Shown here: positions 7,678-15,551 of the stretch, in pieces
Layout of the letters: each line of letters starts with the position of its first letter
Numbering within the stretch: position 1 is the stretch's first letter
Assembly (NCBI GenBank): GCA_052400665.1
Contig: JBQTGK010000017.1
Reading direction: 5' to 3' (one strand)
From: JBQTGK01 sp052400665
GTDB taxonomy: Bacteria > Bacteroidota > Bacteroidia > Bacteroidales > Marinifilaceae
DNA length: 64,000 bases
Position numbers and translations under genes: made by a program
The notes under the pieces: model-generated
What the model was told of the DNA's origin: nothing
What the model saw: the letters and a program-made list of their open reading frames with translations, nothing else
Database searches by the model: none

Positions 7678-8388
7678 TTAGGAGTTGGATTGGTTTTGTT
7701 CGATTACTTTTAGGGCTAATCGATCTTCATTACTAGTTATTGTATAATTTTTCAACTTATCATCAATTAACCTTTTTCCTTGATAGATAAAATCATATTC
7801 CTCATTATATAAATCTATGGTACTAATTGTTTTACCAATTAATCCTGTAGTCTTAATAACTAAAGTTACATCTTGTTCCTTATCTAAATCTTCAATTTTA
7901 CTTCCTCCAGAATCTAGCAAATAAACATCAGTAAATTCCTGTTCTTCACTAGCAACAGGCGCCGCCGTAGCCTCCACATTCTGTCGACTCAAATCAGTCA
8001 CTTTCCAGTTTTTTTCGACCAGGGTCTTGCCATCTTGAACGATGATGGCTGGGGAGAGTCGAAGAACGCTAACCATTGGATCTTTGCCTTCGCTGTGAAA
8101 ATAGTCGTGGTGTGCAATGCAAAGGGTGTCGTAAAGCTCTATGGTGCGACTTTTGGTGGCAAGGGTTACCGGAGTGAATACCAATTTAACGTACTTCATA
8201 TCGTACTTGCTGGCACCCCATGCATACAAATGGGTATTCTTGGGACTTTCTACTTCTATATTAAATAATCCTCCTAAAGGTTGAGAGGAAGCAGTACCAT
8301 TTGTATTTGTTTTTTGATCGAAACCAAAGTCTAATCTTCGTATGTTGTAAACTAGATCGTCTACATACATTTTTCCTTTTATACTCAT
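7678..8388 (-). CDS. tssD: TssD/Hcp-like type VI tube protein with C-terminal extension
   Basis: A 236-residue protein. The first 140 residues match the TssD (Hcp-like) fold of Bacteroidota type VI systems: an opening beta strand with YNIRRLDFGFDQKTNTNG, then GGLFNIEVESPKNTHLYAW, a strand around KLVFTPV, and the closing DPMVSVLRLSPA with a terminal W. TssD normally ends near 130-140 residues; here about 95 more residues form an extra, probably beta-rich domain (from about EEQEFTDVYLLDSGGSKIED). No other tss gene is in the window, so this is an orphan tube protein heading a cargo-like cassette with the next gene 3 nt downstream. I infer that the extension docks or carries the downstream 680-residue protein. 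Confidence 0.75.
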   Translation of the reverse strand: MSIKGKMYVDDLVYNIRRLDFGFDQKTNTNGTASSQPLGGLFNIEVESPKNTHLYAWGASKYDMKYVKLVFTPVTLATKSRTIELYDTLCIAHHDYFHSEGKDPMVSVLRLSPAIIVQDGKTLVEKNWKVTDLSRQNVEATAAPVASEEQEFTDVYLLDSGGSKIEDLDKEQDVTLVIKTTGLIGKTISTIDLYNEEYDFIYQGKRLIDDKLKNYTITSNEDRLALKVIEQNQSNS

Positions 8389-8917
8389 ATTCTAATTCTC
8401 TTAACTTTCAAAGGATGATTACTTTCCCCATAAAACCTGAGATGGAGAATGGTATTCTATTGTTTACTACACTCACTGGAATAGTAAAGGTAATAAAAAT
8501 AAATTATGTATATTGAACTGATTACTGTTATTGTTAATAAATTTTATTCAAAAAAATAGAATTGCAAAATAAACATCTAATAATAAACTGATTAGTTGTT
8601 ATTTATTTTCAAAAATAATAGCAATAATTTACTAAAACTCCTCATTATAAATTATGGCGTAAGTAAAATAGTGCTCATGGTAGAGAACTACTGTAAAGTT
8701 AAGCCACAAGAGTAAAGAGAGTAAGGTTTTTGAAATTTATTTTATGATTACTTTTTTATTGGGGGTTTTGATTTTTGGCTAGTGTACAAAAGGTAAGCCT
8801 AAAAAGTGTTAAATTTTGCACAAAAATATTTTTATAATGTTAAGTAATTAATGGTTATTCATTACATTTGACATTTACAGTAATCATACGAATTCTTTAT
8901 ATTTTCCAAAAATAGGT
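8389..8917. other. AT-rich intergenic region upstream of the TssD cassette
   Basis: This 529-bp stretch is very AT-rich and holds no credible gene. It contains a diverged, deleted relative of the ECF-type element at 8780-8815. A promoter for the TssD cassette should lie here, but none could be placed with confidence. Confidence 0.5.
8780..8815 (-). promoter_or_regulatory. Diverged, deleted relative of the ECF-type element
   Basis: On the minus strand AACACTTTTTAGGCTTACC followed by TTTTGTACACTA parallels copy 1, where AACATTTTTGAGGGTTACC is followed by TTTTG and, after GGAATAAAGGG, GTACACTA. The segment from the spacer through GGAATAAAGG is missing here. It is probably a non-functional or altered derivative. 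Confidence 0.4.
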
Positions 8918-9136
8918 GTGAGTGGAATACACTCGCACCAACTGATGAATATTTCAAATATCGTTTTTATGAAAGATTATCTATTACTTTCAGCAACCAT
9001 TCTTTCTTTACTATTGGTACTGTTTTTTGCTTTTCGAGTTCCTGAAACAGATGGATTTATAGGTCTTGCAATTAGCACTATCCTATTCATTATTTTATTT
9101 GGTAAAACCATGAAAAACTTGTGGGATGTATATTGA
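8918..9136 (+). CDS. Small membrane protein (hypothetical)
   Basis: A 72-residue frame, or 55 residues if it starts at ATG 8969. It contains two hydrophobic segments, LLLSATILSLLLVLFFAF and LAISTILFIILFG, joined by a short polar loop VPETDGFI, ending KNLWDVY. This two-span layout looks like a real small membrane protein rather than a chance frame, but no family is recognised. It stands alone on the plus strand with no clear operon partner. Confidence 0.4.
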   Translation: MSGIHSHQLMNISNIVFMKDYLLLSATILSLLLVLFFAFRVPETDGFIGLAISTILFIILFGKTMKNLWDVY

Positions 9137-9299
9137 AGTTGTTTAAAGTCCTCCTGAAAAACTGCGAGCAACATCTTGATTCCATTGGCATCAGCTAATT
9201 TTAATTACGTAACTTCGGCTATGCAATAAAAAATTGAGCTTCGCCACTAAAAACGAATAAGTCACTCTCGAAATTCCAGTAGAACTCTAAACAACTTCA

Positions 9300-9333
9300 T
9301 TGAAAATTAGTTTATTCATGAACTAATTTTCAA
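9300..9333. repeat. 13-bp inverted repeat
   Basis: TTGAAAATTAGTT (9300-9312) and AACTAATTTTCAA (9321-9333) pair perfectly around an 8-nt loop, followed by TTTTAG. It may terminate transcription from the small membrane gene, although it lies 160 bp beyond that stop. Confidence 0.45.
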
Positions 9334-9401
9334 TTTTAGCAGTACAAAATCAGCGAATATTCTATTCATCTTACTAATCTGCGTCTATTAAGTCCAACAA
9401 A

Positions 9402-9429
9402 AAACCCACTCGAAAAATCGAGTGGGTTT
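9402..9429 (-). terminator. Terminator of the Crp/Fnr gene
   Basis: AAACCCACTCGA (9402-9413) and TCGAGTGGGTTT (9418-9429) form a strong 12-bp stem. On the minus strand a T run follows. It lies 23 bp after the stop of the Crp/Fnr-family gene. Confidence 0.85.
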
Positions 9430-9451
9430 AAACTAAATCAAATTGTATATT

Positions 9452-10156
9452 TTACAGCAATCCACCAGTTTTTCGAAGTGCTTTGCTATTTACTATCTTA
9501 ATTTTTCTACCGTGTAATTCTATCAGTTTATCCGATTTAAACTCCGATAGTAATCGAATTACCGATTCAGTTGCCGTGCCCACCATATTGGCTAGTTCCT
9601 CTCTTGTTAGGGAAATATTCAACGTACCTTCGCTATTCAAACCAAAACTATCTTCTAAATGAATTAAGACTTCGGCCAAACGTTCGCGAACCGTTTTTTG
9701 GGCAATATCGGTAATGTAATCGTTGGCTTCGCCCAATTCGGTACAGGTAATGCGCATAAGCTCCAATGCAAAATTAGAGTTTTCCTGTATTAATTTGGTT
9801 AAAACTGTTCCGGGAATGAAACTCACCATGGCATCTTCGAGAACTTTTGCCGAAGTACAAAAACGTTCCTGACTTAATACCGAACGAAAGCCTATAAGAT
9901 CGCCTGGCTTGGCAAATCGTATAATCTGTTCTTTGCCTTCGATACCTGTCTTAAAAACCTTTAAAATACCCGAATATAAAAAGTAACAACCTTTAGCGAA
10001 GTCGCCCTCGGAATAGATTGAGCTTCCTCTTTTTTGAAAATGTACATCTTCGTCCCAAAACAGAAGATTTTTATCATCCGTAGAAAGATTATGAAACCTT
10101 TCGCTGAATTTGTCGGCTAATTGATTACAATTAGGAAGAACTAAATTTTGCTTCAT
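9452..10156 (-). CDS. Crp/Fnr-family transcription regulator
   Basis: A 234-residue protein. Residues 40-125 form a cyclic-nucleotide-binding-type beta roll (GSSIYSEGDFAKGCYFLYSG), followed by the dimerisation helix and a Crp-type winged helix with SLTREELANMVGTATESVIR as recognition helix region. There is no N-terminal Cys cluster, so it is not an oxygen-sensing Fnr of the iron-sulfur type. The roll also lacks the full RxS cAMP motif, so the ligand is unknown. It is monocistronic, closed by a strong hairpin. In Bacteroidota such proteins often respond to redox or anaerobic stress; this is family knowledge, not seen here. OsmC is transcribed divergently across a 300-bp gap. Confidence 0.88.
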   Translation of the reverse strand: MKQNLVLPNCNQLADKFSERFHNLSTDDKNLLFWDEDVHFQKRGSSIYSEGDFAKGCYFLYSGILKVFKTGIEGKEQIIRFAKPGDLIGFRSVLSQERFCTSAKVLEDAMVSFIPGTVLTKLIQENSNFALELMRITCTELGEANDYITDIAQKTVRERLAEVLIHLEDSFGLNSEGTLNISLTREELANMVGTATESVIRLLSEFKSDKLIELHGRKIKIVNSKALRKTGGLL

Positions 10157-10460
10157 TTTCTTATTCTGAAATCACTAATTAGAAATAATAATACATCAAA
10201 TAATGTGCTCCAAAATCCACAAAAAAAAGGTGGACGTTTTGCTGTGTTTGTTGTTGTTAATTCTAAGTTCACCAAAGCTCAGAATCAGGTTTAAATATAC
10301 TAATTTAAGTTTTACATATCCAATAGCAATTTGCAAGCTTATTTCAAATTAAACTTTTATTTTTATAGATATACAAAATTCACAATTATAAAACTAAGTT
10401 AGGAATATAGTAACAGGTCGTTTAACTTGATACTTTTTAACTTTAAACTTGTAACTTTTT
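10157..10460. other. Divergent intergenic region between Crp/Fnr and OsmC genes
   Basis: An AT-rich 304-bp stretch that must carry both divergent promoters. No Crp-type TGTGA-N6-TCACA palindrome or other clear site was found. Confidence 0.4.
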
Positions 10461-10886
10461 ATGGATATGAAACACAAGGTAGAAATGAACTGGCTGGGTA
10501 ATTTAGCCTATGAAGCAGATATGGATGGTCATAAGATAATTACCGATGCAACAAAAGAGGTTGGTGGTGATAATAAAGGATGCAGTCCTAAAAAATTACT
10601 TTTAACAGCTTTGGCAGGTTGCACAGGAATTGATATGTCATTAATTCTAAAAAAAATGAGAGTGGAAGTTCGAGATATAAAAGTAAGTGTAGAAGGAGAA
10701 TTAAGCCAGACAAAACCGAGCTATTATAAAAATATGCACGTAGTATACGAATTTTTTGGTACTAATTTACCTACAAAAAAACTTGAACGGGCTGTAAAAT
10801 TGTCGGAAGAAGAATATTGCGGCGTTAGTGCCTTGTATAAGCAGATAATTCCTGTTACTTCTGAGATTATTTATCACAATGAATAA
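10461..10886 (+). CDS. OsmC-family peroxide/redox protein
   Basis: A 141-residue OsmC-family protein. It has the conserved GCSPKKLLLTALAGCTGIDM with the first peroxidatic-type Cys, and a second Cys in EEYCGVSALYK, the pair used in thiol peroxidase activity of OsmC/Ohr proteins. The start at 10461 (MDMKHK) or the ATG at 10467 are both possible. It is followed by an inverted repeat that may act as terminator. The substrate is not evident; within the family these proteins reduce organic hydroperoxides or have unknown redox roles. Confidence 0.85.
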   Translation: MDMKHKVEMNWLGNLAYEADMDGHKIITDATKEVGGDNKGCSPKKLLLTALAGCTGIDMSLILKKMRVEVRDIKVSVEGELSQTKPSYYKNMHVVYEFFGTNLPTKKLERAVKLSEEEYCGVSALYKQIIPVTSEIIYHNE

Positions 10887-10891
10887 AAACC

Positions 10892-10944
10892 AATATCCAA
10901 ATCTCAAATTCCAAAACTTAAATGGGATTTGGGATTTGGATATT
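10892..10944 (+). terminator. Inverted repeat after osmC-type gene
   Basis: AATATCCAAATC (10892-10903) pairs with GATTTGGATATT (10933-10944), with further pairing inward; AGAATTTT follows. It probably terminates the OsmC-family gene. The looped, repeat-like inner sequence also resembles a dispersed palindromic repeat. Confidence 0.55.
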
Positions 10945-10959
10945 AGAATTTTCACAAAC

Positions 10960-10992
10960 AAAAAAATGCCTCCCATTAACAATGAAAGGCAT
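10960..10992 (-). terminator. pheS terminator
   Basis: On the minus strand ATGCCT (10992-10987) and AGGCAT (10971-10966) form a stem followed by a run of seven T. It lies about 35 bp after the pheS stop. Confidence 0.7.
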
Positions 10993-11024
10993 CTATTATT
11001 TTAAAATCGTTTAGATTTATTTCT

Positions 11025-12047
11025 TTAAAATCCTCCTGCAGTAAACTGCTCAAGGAAACGAATATCATTCTCGAAGAATAAACGTAAATCTTTAATACCA
11101 TATTTCAGCATGGTAATACGTTCAATTCCCATTCCAAGGGCAAATCCTGAATATTTTTTACTATCGATACTATTTAGTTCCAAAACATTTGGATCGACCA
11201 TACCGCAACCTAAAATCTCTAACCATCCGGTTCCTTTACACACATTACAGCCTTTTCCGCCACAAAGCGAACAGGTAACATCAACCTCGGCCGATGGTTC
11301 GGTAAATGGAAAGTACGACGGACGCAAACGAATCTCTGTTTTTTCTCCAAAAAACTCTTTCGCAAAATAAGTTAATGTTTGCTTTAAATCGGAAAATGAT
11401 ACTTTCTCATCAACGTAAAGTGCTTCTATCTGATGAAAAATACAATGTGCACGCGCCGATATAGCCTCGTTACGAAATACTCTACCTGGAGTTAAACAAC
11501 GAATTGGTAATTCCATTTCCTGCAAATCGTGTACCTGCACCGATGAAGTATGAGTTCGTAGAATTACATCAGGATTTTTCTCGATAAAAAAAGTATCCTG
11601 CATATCTCGAGCCGGATGTTCTTCAGGGAAATTTAATGCCGAGAAATTATGCCAGTCGTCCTCGATCTCTGGTCCTTCGGAAATGGTGAATCCTAAACGA
11701 GAGAAAATTTCGGTAATTTCGTTTCTTACCAATGAAAGAGGATGACGAGAACCCAATTTAACTGGATCGCCCGACAAAGTTAAATCCAAACCTGATTTTC
11801 CAAATTCGCTGGCGGTAAAACTATCTTTTAAGGAATTTACCTTATCCATAGCAACAGTTTTAAGCTCGTTTAAAGCTTTACCTACAGCTTTTTTGTCTTC
11901 GTTGGCAACAGTTTTGAAATCGGCAAACAGCGAAGCAATGCTACCTTTTTTACTAAGGTGCTTAATTCTGAACTGTTCAACTTCTTCGAGGGTTGTAGCC
12001 GAAAATCCGTTCAGCTCTTCAAGTAAATTATTTATTTTGTCAAGCAT
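11025..12047 (-). CDS. pheS: Phenylalanine-tRNA ligase alpha subunit
   Basis: A 340-residue class II synthetase alpha chain. It shows the N-terminal coiled-coil (from MLDKINNLLEELNGF), the class II motif 2 region (RVFRNEAISARAHCIFHQIE), and motif 3 (GLG-type, here FALGMGIERITMLKYGI with the ATP-contacting Arg). A Cys-rich insertion (CSLCGGKGCNVCKGTGW) looks like a zinc-knuckle and occurs in this subunit in many bacteria. The enzyme charges tRNA-Phe with phenylalanine as an alpha2-beta2 tetramer; pheT is not in the window. It is closed by its own terminator. Confidence 0.97.
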   Translation of the reverse strand: MLDKINNLLEELNGFSATTLEEVEQFRIKHLSKKGSIASLFADFKTVANEDKKAVGKALNELKTVAMDKVNSLKDSFTASEFGKSGLDLTLSGDPVKLGSRHPLSLVRNEITEIFSRLGFTISEGPEIEDDWHNFSALNFPEEHPARDMQDTFFIEKNPDVILRTHTSSVQVHDLQEMELPIRCLTPGRVFRNEAISARAHCIFHQIEALYVDEKVSFSDLKQTLTYFAKEFFGEKTEIRLRPSYFPFTEPSAEVDVTCSLCGGKGCNVCKGTGWLEILGCGMVDPNVLELNSIDSKKYSGFALGMGIERITMLKYGIKDLRLFFENDIRFLEQFTAGGF

Positions 12048-12224
12048 GATATAACTTCTTAATTTATTGCAATAGTCGGCAAAGTTACAAAAACTTTTTT
12101 CTCATTGGTAAAAGCAAAAGCCTAAATGCCTTATTAATATTACTAATTCCTTTAAAAATGATTAATTCTCTCCGATTATAGAATAAAAGTGCTTGACAAT
12201 TTAAAAAAACTCCTAAACATAGAT

Positions 12225-13049
12225 TTAATACTTTACTATTTTAATCTTCATTTTTACATCGGAGTAAGGTCGGTCGTTGGCATCTGTTTTTAGGTTTGCA
12301 ATTTTATCAAGAACACTAAAACCACTAATTATTTCTCCAAAAACAGTGTAGTTATTATCCAGGTGAGGAACCCCACCAACTGTGGTATATGCCTTTCGTT
12401 GTGCTTCAGAAAATTCTAATTTCTCGCGCGAGCTGCTGTAATCAAACTCTATTGATTCCTTTATTTTTTTTGCAATAGCACGAAATTCATCTACCTTTTT
12501 TGCTTGTTTTAAAGAATCTAAAATCGCACGTTTACTTTTGGTAAGATATCTTTTCACAATTTTCTTTCTTAAGGGTCCGTTTACCTCTTTTTCCATGGCA
12601 TTTAATTCGGCATTGGTAAATACCCTGCCGTGCACAATATAGAACTGAGATACGTCCGATTCTTTAAAAATATTTACTTTATCGGGCTGTCGTGGCGATG
12701 CTATGGCTCCTTTTTTATGAAAATGTAACGGATTAAATTCCGATTCAATGGTTCGGTTAGCAGCTCCATAGCCAATCATTTTTCCGGCAGGTGCATTTCT
12801 GGAATCCTGCGATCCTCCTTGTGCAACAAACCCATTAATAACTCGGTAAAATAAAGTACCATCGAAATGTTTATTCTCTATAAGTTGAAGAAAATTTTTC
12901 CGATGCTTAGGCGTGTCTTTGTAGAGCATTAACTTCATATTTCCAAAATTTGTTTCTATTAAAATTATAGAATTTGTAGCCTGTGCAAGAACAGCATTGC
13001 TAATAAAAATGCTAAATAAAATGGAAAGTAATACCTTGCTAATTCTCAT
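12225..13049 (-). CDS. Cyclophilin-type peptidyl-prolyl isomerase, exported
   Basis: A 274-residue protein from ATG 13049, which starts with a signal peptide (MRISKVLLSILFSIFISNAVLAQ); the upstream in-frame ATG gives a poor N-terminus. The cyclophilin domain is split by a charged insertion of about 80 residues (from TNAELNAMEKEVNGP) between GRVFTN and the closing VGGVPHLDNNYTVFGEI. FNPLHFHKKGAIASPR covers part of the active site region, but the catalytic Arg loop is FYRVINGFVAQGG. It probably folds proteins in the periplasm. A paralog with the same insertion lies directly upstream, separated by a hairpin. Confidence 0.9.
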   Translation of the reverse strand: MRISKVLLSILFSIFISNAVLAQATNSIILIETNFGNMKLMLYKDTPKHRKNFLQLIENKHFDGTLFYRVINGFVAQGGSQDSRNAPAGKMIGYGAANRTIESEFNPLHFHKKGAIASPRQPDKVNIFKESDVSQFYIVHGRVFTNAELNAMEKEVNGPLRKKIVKRYLTKSKRAILDSLKQAKKVDEFRAIAKKIKESIEFDYSSSREKLEFSEAQRKAYTTVGGVPHLDNNYTVFGEIISGFSVLDKIANLKTDANDRPYSDVKMKIKIVKY

Positions 13050-13101
13050 AAATAAATACTTTTTAAAATCGGAACTAAGATAAAAGATCAAATTTATAGG
13101 T

Positions 13102-13135
13102 CAAAAAAAAAGCTCTGCAATTTAGCAGAGCCCTC
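13102..13135 (-). terminator. Terminator between the two cyclophilin genes
   Basis: On the minus strand GCTCTGC (13131-13125) pairs with GCAGAGC (13118-13112) and a run of T follows. It closes the upstream cyclophilin gene. Confidence 0.85.
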
Positions 13136-13147
13136 ATTCATAACTAA

Positions 13148-13960
13148 CTATTGTAAAATCTTAATTTTCATAGATATGTCTTTCAAAGGTCTGTCGAAAT
13201 CGTCTTTTTCAACTTTAGCTATACTATCGATAATTTCTATTCCCTCAATAAGCTCTCCAAATACAGTATAATTACCATCTAAATGTGGTATTCCTCCCAC
13301 ACTGGTATAGGCTTTAATTTGTTCATCAGATAAAGATTTTTTCGAAATTTCGTATAAAGAATCTACCTGGCTTTGAATTTTATCGACCAGTTCAGTCATC
13401 TTTTCAATTTCACCCTCGGCCTGAAACTTCATAATTGCTTCGGCATTTTCCTTTTGCTTTCTGTTAAAAATTTTACTTTTTAATTTACCATTGATATTCA
13501 TTACAAGAGTATCCAAAGCACCTTTGGTGTAAACAGTTCCCTGCGCCAGATAAAATTGCGATCCTGCCGATTTTTTTTCCGGATTTACATCATCTCCTTC
13601 ACGAGCAGCCGCAATTACCCCTTTTTTATGAAACAGTTCGGGTCTGAATTCTGCATCAATTTGATATCCTGGTCCACCCTCTCCTAATCGTTGTCCGGCC
13701 TTGGCTCCTTTCGAATCAGGATCACCTCCCTGAATCATAAAACCATCGATAACTCTGTGAAATAAAGTTCCATTAAAATAATCAGCGTAAGCCAATTTTA
13801 AAAAATTATCTCTGTGCTTAGGAGTTTGATCGTACAATTTAACTTTCATACTCCCAAACTCGGTCTCTATTTCAACAATTCGGTTGTTTTTGCCCAACTC
13901 GAGTTTTTGCTGGCAAGAAATAAATGAAATTAAAATAAGTAGGTAAATTAAGTTTTTCAT
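13148..13960 (-). CDS. Cyclophilin-type peptidyl-prolyl isomerase, lipoprotein
   Basis: A 270-residue paralog of the neighbouring cyclophilin. The N-terminus MKNLIYLLILISFISCQQK is a lipoprotein signal with Cys at the lipobox. Active-site stretches are clear: FHRVIDGFMIQGGDP, AGSQFYLAQG and GIPHLDGNYTVFGEL. As in the paralog, a charged helical insertion of about 80 residues interrupts the domain. It likely assists folding of envelope proteins, tethered to a membrane. It starts 6 bp after the stop of a conserved hypothetical gene, so the two are probably cotranscribed. Confidence 0.92.
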   Translation of the reverse strand: MKNLIYLLILISFISCQQKLELGKNNRIVEIETEFGSMKVKLYDQTPKHRDNFLKLAYADYFNGTLFHRVIDGFMIQGGDPDSKGAKAGQRLGEGGPGYQIDAEFRPELFHKKGVIAAAREGDDVNPEKKSAGSQFYLAQGTVYTKGALDTLVMNINGKLKSKIFNRKQKENAEAIMKFQAEGEIEKMTELVDKIQSQVDSLYEISKKSLSDEQIKAYTSVGGIPHLDGNYTVFGELIEGIEIIDSIAKVEKDDFDRPLKDISMKIKILQ

Positions 13961-13966
13961 TACATT

Positions 13967-14329
13967 TTATTTTGTGTGTTGTGTTTCTAAATATTCATTT
14001 TTCTTAAAATATTCCACAATTGATGATTTTAAAAGTTGCTCTTCCTTTTCTTTTGAAAAAGGTGGAACCATTTTGTTTTTTTTAAATATTGGCCAGTTAT
14101 TTTCATCATATCCGGTTTTTTCGTAATAATTCCATCTTGATAGAAGCATACAAGTTGCTAAATTAATATGGTCCATTTTATCATCTTTCGAATATTCCTC
14201 TTTAAATCCTATACCACGCTCCTGTATGCCAATTAGCAAAAGAGTGCCATTTAAATCGGCATCCACATTAAAATCTTCAGAAATTTTATATAGTAGTCTA
14301 TTCCAATCACTTTCTAAATTATTCTCCAT
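13967..14329 (-). CDS. Conserved hypothetical protein
   Basis: A 120-residue soluble acidic protein with no signal peptide or membrane segment. NGTLLLIGIQERGIGF and the HINLATCMLLSRWNYYEKTG stretch suggest a mainly helical fold. I do not recognise a family with function, although the compact size and coupling to the cyclophilin lipoprotein gene (6-bp gap) support a real gene. Confidence 0.7.
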   Translation of the reverse strand: MENNLESDWNRLLYKISEDFNVDADLNGTLLLIGIQERGIGFKEEYSKDDKMDHINLATCMLLSRWNYYEKTGYDENNWPIFKKNKMVPPFSKEKEEQLLKSSIVEYFKKNEYLETQHTK

Positions 14330-14420
14330 AGTATCAATTTTTTATGAACCTTAAAATTAAAGTTTTCCTGCAATATTAAGCCTTTTAGAAAAAATAATTT
14401 CACTTTTTTGAAAATTATTC

Positions 14421-14451
14421 TTGCAGATAAAAATATTCCATCCTATATTTG
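14421..14451 (+). promoter_or_regulatory. Promoter of the tRNA-Val pair
   Basis: TTG at 14421-14423 and TATATTTG at 14444-14451 are spaced 20 bp apart and match the Bacteroidota -33 TTTG / -7 TAnnTTTG promoter. The first tRNA starts 18 nt beyond the -7 element. Confidence 0.75.
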
Positions 14452-14469
14452 CATCGCTTTTAAGGGCAA

Positions 14470-14544
14470 GGGCGATTAGCTCAGTTGGTTCAGAGCACTT
14501 GGTTTACACCCAAGGGGTCATAGGTTCGAATCCTATATCGCCCA
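14470..14544 (+). tRNA. tRNA-Val (anticodon TAC), copy 1
   Basis: A 75-nt cloverleaf: acceptor GGGCGAT pairs with ATCGCCC, D arm GCTCAGTTGGTTCAGAGC, anticodon arm CTTGG-TTTACAC-CCAAG with anticodon TAC, and T arm with GGTTCGAATCC. Discriminator A; CCA is not encoded. Confidence 0.95.
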
Positions 14545-14571
14545 CAAAAAAGCAAAAATACCCAATATTCA

Positions 14572-14646
14572 GGGCGATTAGCTCAGTTGGTTCAGAGCAC
14601 TTGGTTTACACCCAAGGGGTCATAGGTTCGAATCCTATATCGCCCA
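14572..14646 (+). tRNA. tRNA-Val (anticodon TAC), copy 2
   Basis: This is identical base for base to the copy 27 bp upstream and is cotranscribed with it from the promoter at 14421-14451. A strong terminator follows directly. Confidence 0.95.
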
Positions 14647-14652
14647 CAAAAA

Positions 14653-14688
14653 AAACCGATTTTCATTTGAAAGTCGGTTTTTTTTTAT
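14653..14688 (+). terminator. Terminator of the tRNA-Val operon
   Basis: AAACCGATTTTC (14653-14664) pairs with GAAAGTCGGTTT (14669-14680) with one G-T type position, followed by a run of T. It closes the tRNA pair. Confidence 0.85.
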
Positions 14689-14940
14689 TTCTAATAATTT
14701 TCACTTTCCCACTACAATCACACTTACTTATATATAAAATAGATGGGTTCATCAAAAAAAAACTATACTATACTAGTAACAATTTTTATAAAAATAGAGT
14801 ATATTGCTTTAGTTTATGTTAATTTTTATGGAAGTAACCATAAGCAAATTCAAAACTAAAAAAAAACAACAATATTATTTTATTCATTTTCAGCAACTTA
14901 AATACTATTTCGGTATTTTTTTGAAAAATTTTCACTTTTT

Positions 14941-14975
14941 GAGGGTTACCTTTTTGCTTTTAAAGGAATAAAGGG
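14941..14975 (+). promoter_or_regulatory. ECF-type two-part promoter element, copy 2 (autoregulatory)
   Basis: GAGGGTTACC (14941-14950), 14 nt, then GGAATAAAGGG (14965-14975). The second block ends only 9 nt before the sigma-factor ATG, so the transcript would have an extremely short leader. Placement in front of the ECF sigma gene itself is the classical sign of autoregulation. Confidence 0.75.
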
Positions 14976-14984
14976 ATAGAAAAT

Positions 14985-15551
14985 ATGGATTACACTACTG
15001 AAGCGATACTTGAAGGAATAAGTATGAGTAATAATGATGTATTGAACTACATCTACAAATCATTCTTTCCTAGTATCTGCAATTTTATAGAAAACAATAA
15101 CGGAAACGAAGAAGATGCACGCGATCTTTTTCAAGAAGCTATTATTGTAATCTATCGTAAAATGAAAAAGGAACCTTTGGTTCTTACTTGTAACTTTAAA
15201 ACATACATCTATTCCATTTGCAGACTTTTATGGTTAAAACAACTTGAAAAAAGAAAAAACAGCAATGAGATTAATTCGGAAGGAATTATAGAAAATAGGT
15301 TGGATGAAGCTTCACCTACCTATGATCGCACGGAAAAGTATCGATTGTATCAGAAGCACTTCCAACAATTAGGTCCCGATTGTAAAAAAATACTTCAGAT
15401 GGCACTAGATAAAGTCTCACTTAAAGAAATAGCCGAAATTATGGGTTTTAAAAGTGAGAAGTATGCCAAAAAGAGAAGATATCAGTGTAAACAAATGCTG
15501 ATTGAAAGTATTAAAAATGATAATGAATTTAATGACGTATATGATGAATGA
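14985..15551 (+). CDS. ECF RNA polymerase sigma factor
   Basis: A 188-residue ECF-type sigma factor with region 2 at about 20-95 (NGNEEDARDLFQEAIIVIYR, the core-binding and -10 recognition part) and region 4 at about 120-175 (LGPDCKKILQMALDKVSLKE then IAEIMGFKSEKYAKKRRYQC, the -35-binding HTH). There is no region 1.1 or 3. ATG 14985 is kept because EAILEGI before the next Met aligns with the usual start of region 2. The stop overlaps the start of the next gene, a membrane protein of anti-sigma layout, so the pair is translationally coupled. I infer that this sigma recognises the element at 14941, 19316 and 1079. The sigma assignment is firm; the regulon is inferred. Confidence 0.92.
   Translation: MDYTTEAILEGISMSNNDVLNYIYKSFFPSICNFIENNNGNEEDARDLFQEAIIVIYRKMKKEPLVLTCNFKTYIYSICRLLWLKQLEKRKNSNEINSEGIIENRLDEASPTYDRTEKYRLYQKHFQQLGPDCKKILQMALDKVSLKEIAEIMGFKSEKYAKKRRYQCKQMLIESIKNDNEFNDVYDE

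Larger units (their letters stand above)
9137..9451. other. Intergenic region with hairpins
   Basis: No gene was seen. It contains a 13-bp inverted repeat at 9300-9333 and the Crp-gene terminator at 9402-9429. Confidence 0.5.

Noticed and set aside
4872..8388. A complete type VI secretion system
   Set aside because: Only a TssD-like protein is present; no sheath, baseplate, membrane complex or ClpV genes are in the window.
12225..13960. Tandem cyclophilin genes as a special system
   Set aside because: Two paralogous envelope isomerases side by side are ordinary in this phylum.
14470..14646. Identical tandem tRNA-Val genes as an integration site
   Set aside because: No integrase, no partial tRNA end repeat and no mobile gene beside them; simple duplication explains them.
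14421..14822. A 133-codon reading frame across the tRNA genes
   Set aside because: It is produced by translating two identical tRNA-Val genes and their terminator.
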